A stretch of DNA of 64,000 nt from Acanthamoeba lenticulata (lineage: Eukaryota; Discosea; Longamoebia; Acanthamoebidae). Made by a program: the position numbers and the translations under genes. The DNA lies in NCBI GenBank assembly GCA_002179805.1, contig NAVB01000003.1, forward strand, positions 62,001 to 126,000, read 5' to 3'. A model generated the notes under the pieces. The model did no database searches. It was not told where the DNA came from and worked only from the letters and a program-made list of their open reading frames with translations. Each line of letters opens with the position of its first letter. The stretch's first letter is position 1. Shown here piece by piece: positions 61,187-64,000 of the stretch.

Positions 61187-64000
61187 ATGGAGGAACCCAC
61201 GCAAGCCACGGACAAGAAAGTGCCCAAAACGAAGAAGAACACCCCTCAGCCTCACTGGCACGAGCCAGCGGAAGGAGTTGACAAAGGTACCTCTTTTTTA
61301 AATCTCTTCCGATGAGACCGCCAGCGTAAAAACAATCAAAATTTGCAGGATTGCGTGTTCTGAACAGCTTGAAGGTTGACAAGAAGTCCAACGTTCTTGT
61401 GCCTTTCCGCCCGCAAAAGGGAAATCAAATCAAGTGGTACATATGCGGCCCGACTGTGTATGACTCGGCCCACTTCGGGCATGCCAGGTAGGCAGCATTA
61501 CTCCCTCCCAACAATAGCGGGTTGCAGTTGTTCGCTTGGAAGATCACCACCTTTCCCCATCCACTGACGGCACACACTTGCAGGAACTACCTGACGTTCG
61601 ACGTGATCCGCCGCATCCTGGAGGACTACTTCCACTACGACGTGTACGCTGTGATGAACATCACCGACGTTGATGACAAGATCATCCTGCGCGCGCGCAA
61701 GAACCATCTCCTCAAGCAGTATGAGGAGCAGCACACTTCCCTCACCGTGCAAGTGCTCGACGACATTGCGGAGGCCTTCCGCGATTACGAGGCCGACCTC
61801 GAGAAGAAGATTCAGGAACTGACCGGCGAGATCGAGCAGCTCGTGGCCCTGAAGAAGAAGAACAAGACCTTTGAGAAGGAGGCCGAGAAGAAGCTTCTGT
61901 CCGAGAAGCTCGCGCGCGTGCCCGAAGCCAAGAGCGCGCTGGCCCAGCTGCGCGAGCGCGTCCAGGGTGGACAGGCGGTCCCGGCCGCCGAGGCCTTTGA
62001 GCGGGTGGCAGGCGTGCGGGACGTCGTGGCCGACCTGCTCGACAAGCGGCACGGGCACTCGGTGACGGAGGAGAGCATCTTCCGCGCGCACGCCGCCAAG
62101 TACGAAGAGGAGTTCCTGGCCGACATGGCGGCGCTGGGCGTGCGCATGCCGGACGTGATGACCCGCGTGACCGAGTACCTGTCGGAGATCGTCGAGTTCG
62201 TGCAGAAGATCGTTGACAACGGGTTTGCCTACGAGTCCAACGGGTCGGTCTACTTCCACACGCAGGCCTTCTCGGCCAAGGGCCACGCCTACGCCAAGCT
62301 CGAGCCCTGGTCCGTGGGCGACGGCAAGCTCCTCAAGTCGGGCGAGGGCGCCCTCTCCGAGAAGCGCGACAACCGCGCCTCCGAGAACGACTTTGCGCTG
62401 TGGAAGTCGTCCAAGCCGGGCGAGCCCTCGTGGCCTTCGCCGTGGGGCCCCGGCCGTCCCGGCTGGCACATCGAGTGCTCGGCCATGGCCTCGGACCTCT
62501 TTGGCGACAACATGGACATCCACTCGGGCGGCTCCGACCTCCGCTTCCCGCACCACGACAACGAGCTCGCCCAGTCGGAGGCCCACTTTGGCTGCAAGCA
62601 GTGGGTCAACTACTTCCTCCACTCCGGCCACCTCCACATCGACGGCCTCAAGATGTCCAAGTCCCTCAAGAACTTTATCACCATCCGCGAGGCCCTCGCC
62701 ATCTGCTCCCCGCGCCAGGTCTCTTTTCTTCCTTTTTTCTTCTTTCTCTTTCTCTCTCTTTTCTCTCTCACCCTCGCTTTGGTCTGAGCTGGCCGCTTAC
62801 GTCGTGCGTGTTGCTTTGGTGTTTGGTGGGGGGGGGTCGTTTCTTTCCGGTCAGATGCGCCTCTACTTTGTGGGCACGCTGTGGTGGAGCGTGATGGACT
62901 TTGACCGGAAGGACGGCATGACCGAGATCAAGAACAAGGAAAAGACCCTCCTCCGCTTCTTCGAGACCGTCCACCAGATCTACCTCGACGAACAGGCACA
63001 CACACACACACCCCTCCCTCCAAAGCACCATGAGCCGTTTGGGAGTTTAACTCCCTATATCAGAGCGCTGGCAAGGTGGGCAGTTCCGTGCAAAAGTGGG
63101 ACGTCGAGGACAAGACGCTGCAGAACAAGTTCGCCGAGGTCCAGGAGGCCGTGCACGCGGCCTTCCTCAACAACTTTGACACGCCGCAGGTGATGCAGCA
63201 GCTGTTTTCGCTCGTCAACGCGGCCAATGCCTACATCAACCTCCGCAAGAGCAAGGAGCAGCCGGCCAAGGCGCTTCTCCTCAACAAGCTGGCCTCCTAC
63301 ATCGCCCACATCCTCGGCGTGATGGGCATCGAGTTCCCGGAGCACGGCTACGGCAAGTCGTCGGGCTCGTCTGAGTCGGCGGGCAGCAACACCAAGGAGG
63401 TGCTCGACGCGCTCGCGCGCTTCCGCCAGACCGTGCGCACGGCCGCCAAGGAGAAGAAGCCGCACACCGAGTTCCTCCAGATGACCGACACTCTGCGCGA
63501 CCGCGTGATGCCGCCATTGGGCGTTCGTCTCGAGGATGACGGTGTCAACTTGTGGACCAGGGCTCCTCCTGAGGAGCTCATGAAGGAGGTGGCCGAGCGC
63601 GAGCAGGGCCTCCTCAAGAGTACTTCCCTCCCCAACCCCCCCCCCCAAATAGGCGTGTTCGCGAGGAGGAGGAGGAAGTGCGCGCGCTGACGCCAAATTT
63701 GCTGCTGCTGCTGTGGAGCACAGAGGAGCTGCAGAAGAAGAAGAACCGGAAGGCGACACTGGAGAAGGAGATCGAGGCCCACGAGAGCGCGCGTCAGTCG
63801 CCTGCTGAGGCCTACAGGTCGGGCCCCTACTCGCAGTTCGACGAGAAGGGCTTCCCGACGCACGACGCCGAGGGGAAGGAGCTGGCCAAGAGCGCCAAGA
63901 GCAAGCTGCAGAAGGACTTCCAGAGGCGACAGAAGGCCCACGATAAGTACCTCGAGCTCGCCAACAGCGACCCGCACTTCCTCGACAAGATGCGCGCCGA
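61187..64000 (+). CDS. CARS1: Cysteinyl-tRNA synthetase, cytosolic (3' end outside window)
   Basis: A basic N-terminal extension ([17 protein letters not shown]) leads to the class I catalytic core. The core shows [18 protein letters not shown] (HIGH box and first Zn Cys), [31 protein letters not shown] (second Zn Cys), [19 protein letters not shown] and the KMSKS box [11 protein letters not shown] long charged insertion (about 61800-62000) within the connective region is typical of eukaryotic CARS. The C-terminal anticodon-binding helices and a Lys/Glu-rich tail ([20 protein letters not shown]) run to the window edge, so the stop is not seen. Its role is charging tRNA-Cys in cytosolic translation. 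Confidence 0.95.

Noticed and set aside
1..64000. Search for tRNA, rRNA, CRISPR, insertion sequences and retroelements
   Set aside because: No cloverleaf with A/B boxes, no spaced repeats, and no transposase or reverse-transcriptase motifs were seen by eye; a scan with dedicated models would be the decisive test.

Overview
This is an intron-rich, GC-rich nuclear segment from a eukaryote. The gene content is a myotrophin/V-1 homologue, Furry, ArfGAPs, RasGEF, MYRF, WD40 and coiled-coil proteins, together with a fungal-type carotenoid gene pair. With short introns and very tight gene spacing, this points to a free-living amoebozoan, most like Acanthamoeba. That assignment is inferred from content and style, not from a database match. 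I see no rRNA or tRNA gene, CRISPR array, insertion sequence or clear transposon. Exon edges given to the base were derived by matching GT-AG (or GC-AG / AT-AC) signals to reading-frame continuity and family conservation; the others are approximate.

Layout. 59-12152 (+): the 3' end of a WD40 gene, a syntaxin-6-type SNARE gene with a textbook AT-AC (U12) intron, a MYRF-like membrane-bound transcription factor, and a giant coiled-coil protein ending in tandem BRCT repeats. 12278-18031: acireductone dioxygenase (-), then a divergent carotenoid pair, phytoene desaturase CrtI (-) and bifunctional lycopene cyclase/phytoene synthase CrtYB (+), sharing a 479-bp promoter. 18259-27017: myotrophin (+), a PH-PH-ArfGAP protein (-), tRNA-splicing endonuclease subunit TSEN34 (-) head-to-head with the splicing factor TXNL4B/Dim2 (+), and a mitochondrial carrier (+). 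27214-37497: the 5S-RNP import chaperone HEATR3/Syo1 (-) head-to-head with nucleoporin NUP160 (+). 37691-39879: a SMAP-like ArfGAP (-). 40553-47662: a COG0523/CobW-type GTPase fused in frame to a RasGEF (+). 47891-59059: the cell-morphogenesis scaffold Furry (-). 59230-61049: a fascin-like beta-trefoil protein (-). 61187-end: cysteinyl-tRNA synthetase (+, truncated by the window).

How the genes relate. Most neighbours are functionally independent, but several head-to-head pairs share short promoters and a theme: crtI/crtYB together make beta-carotene from geranylgeranyl diphosphate, TSEN34/TXNL4B are both RNA-splicing factors, and HEATR3/NUP160 both serve nuclear transport. Many genes act on membrane traffic, small GTPases or the cytoskeleton (SNARE, two ArfGAPs, RasGEF, Furry, myotrophin, fascin-like protein), as expected in an amoeba.

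The most notable items are the CobW-RasGEF fusion (its frame was checked across nearly every junction from the GTPase to the end of the linker), the AT-AC intron, the carotenoid pair, the MYRF homologue with its autoproteolytic Ser/Lys pair, and a perfect 15-bp inverted repeat in the fascin-like/CARS1 promoter.
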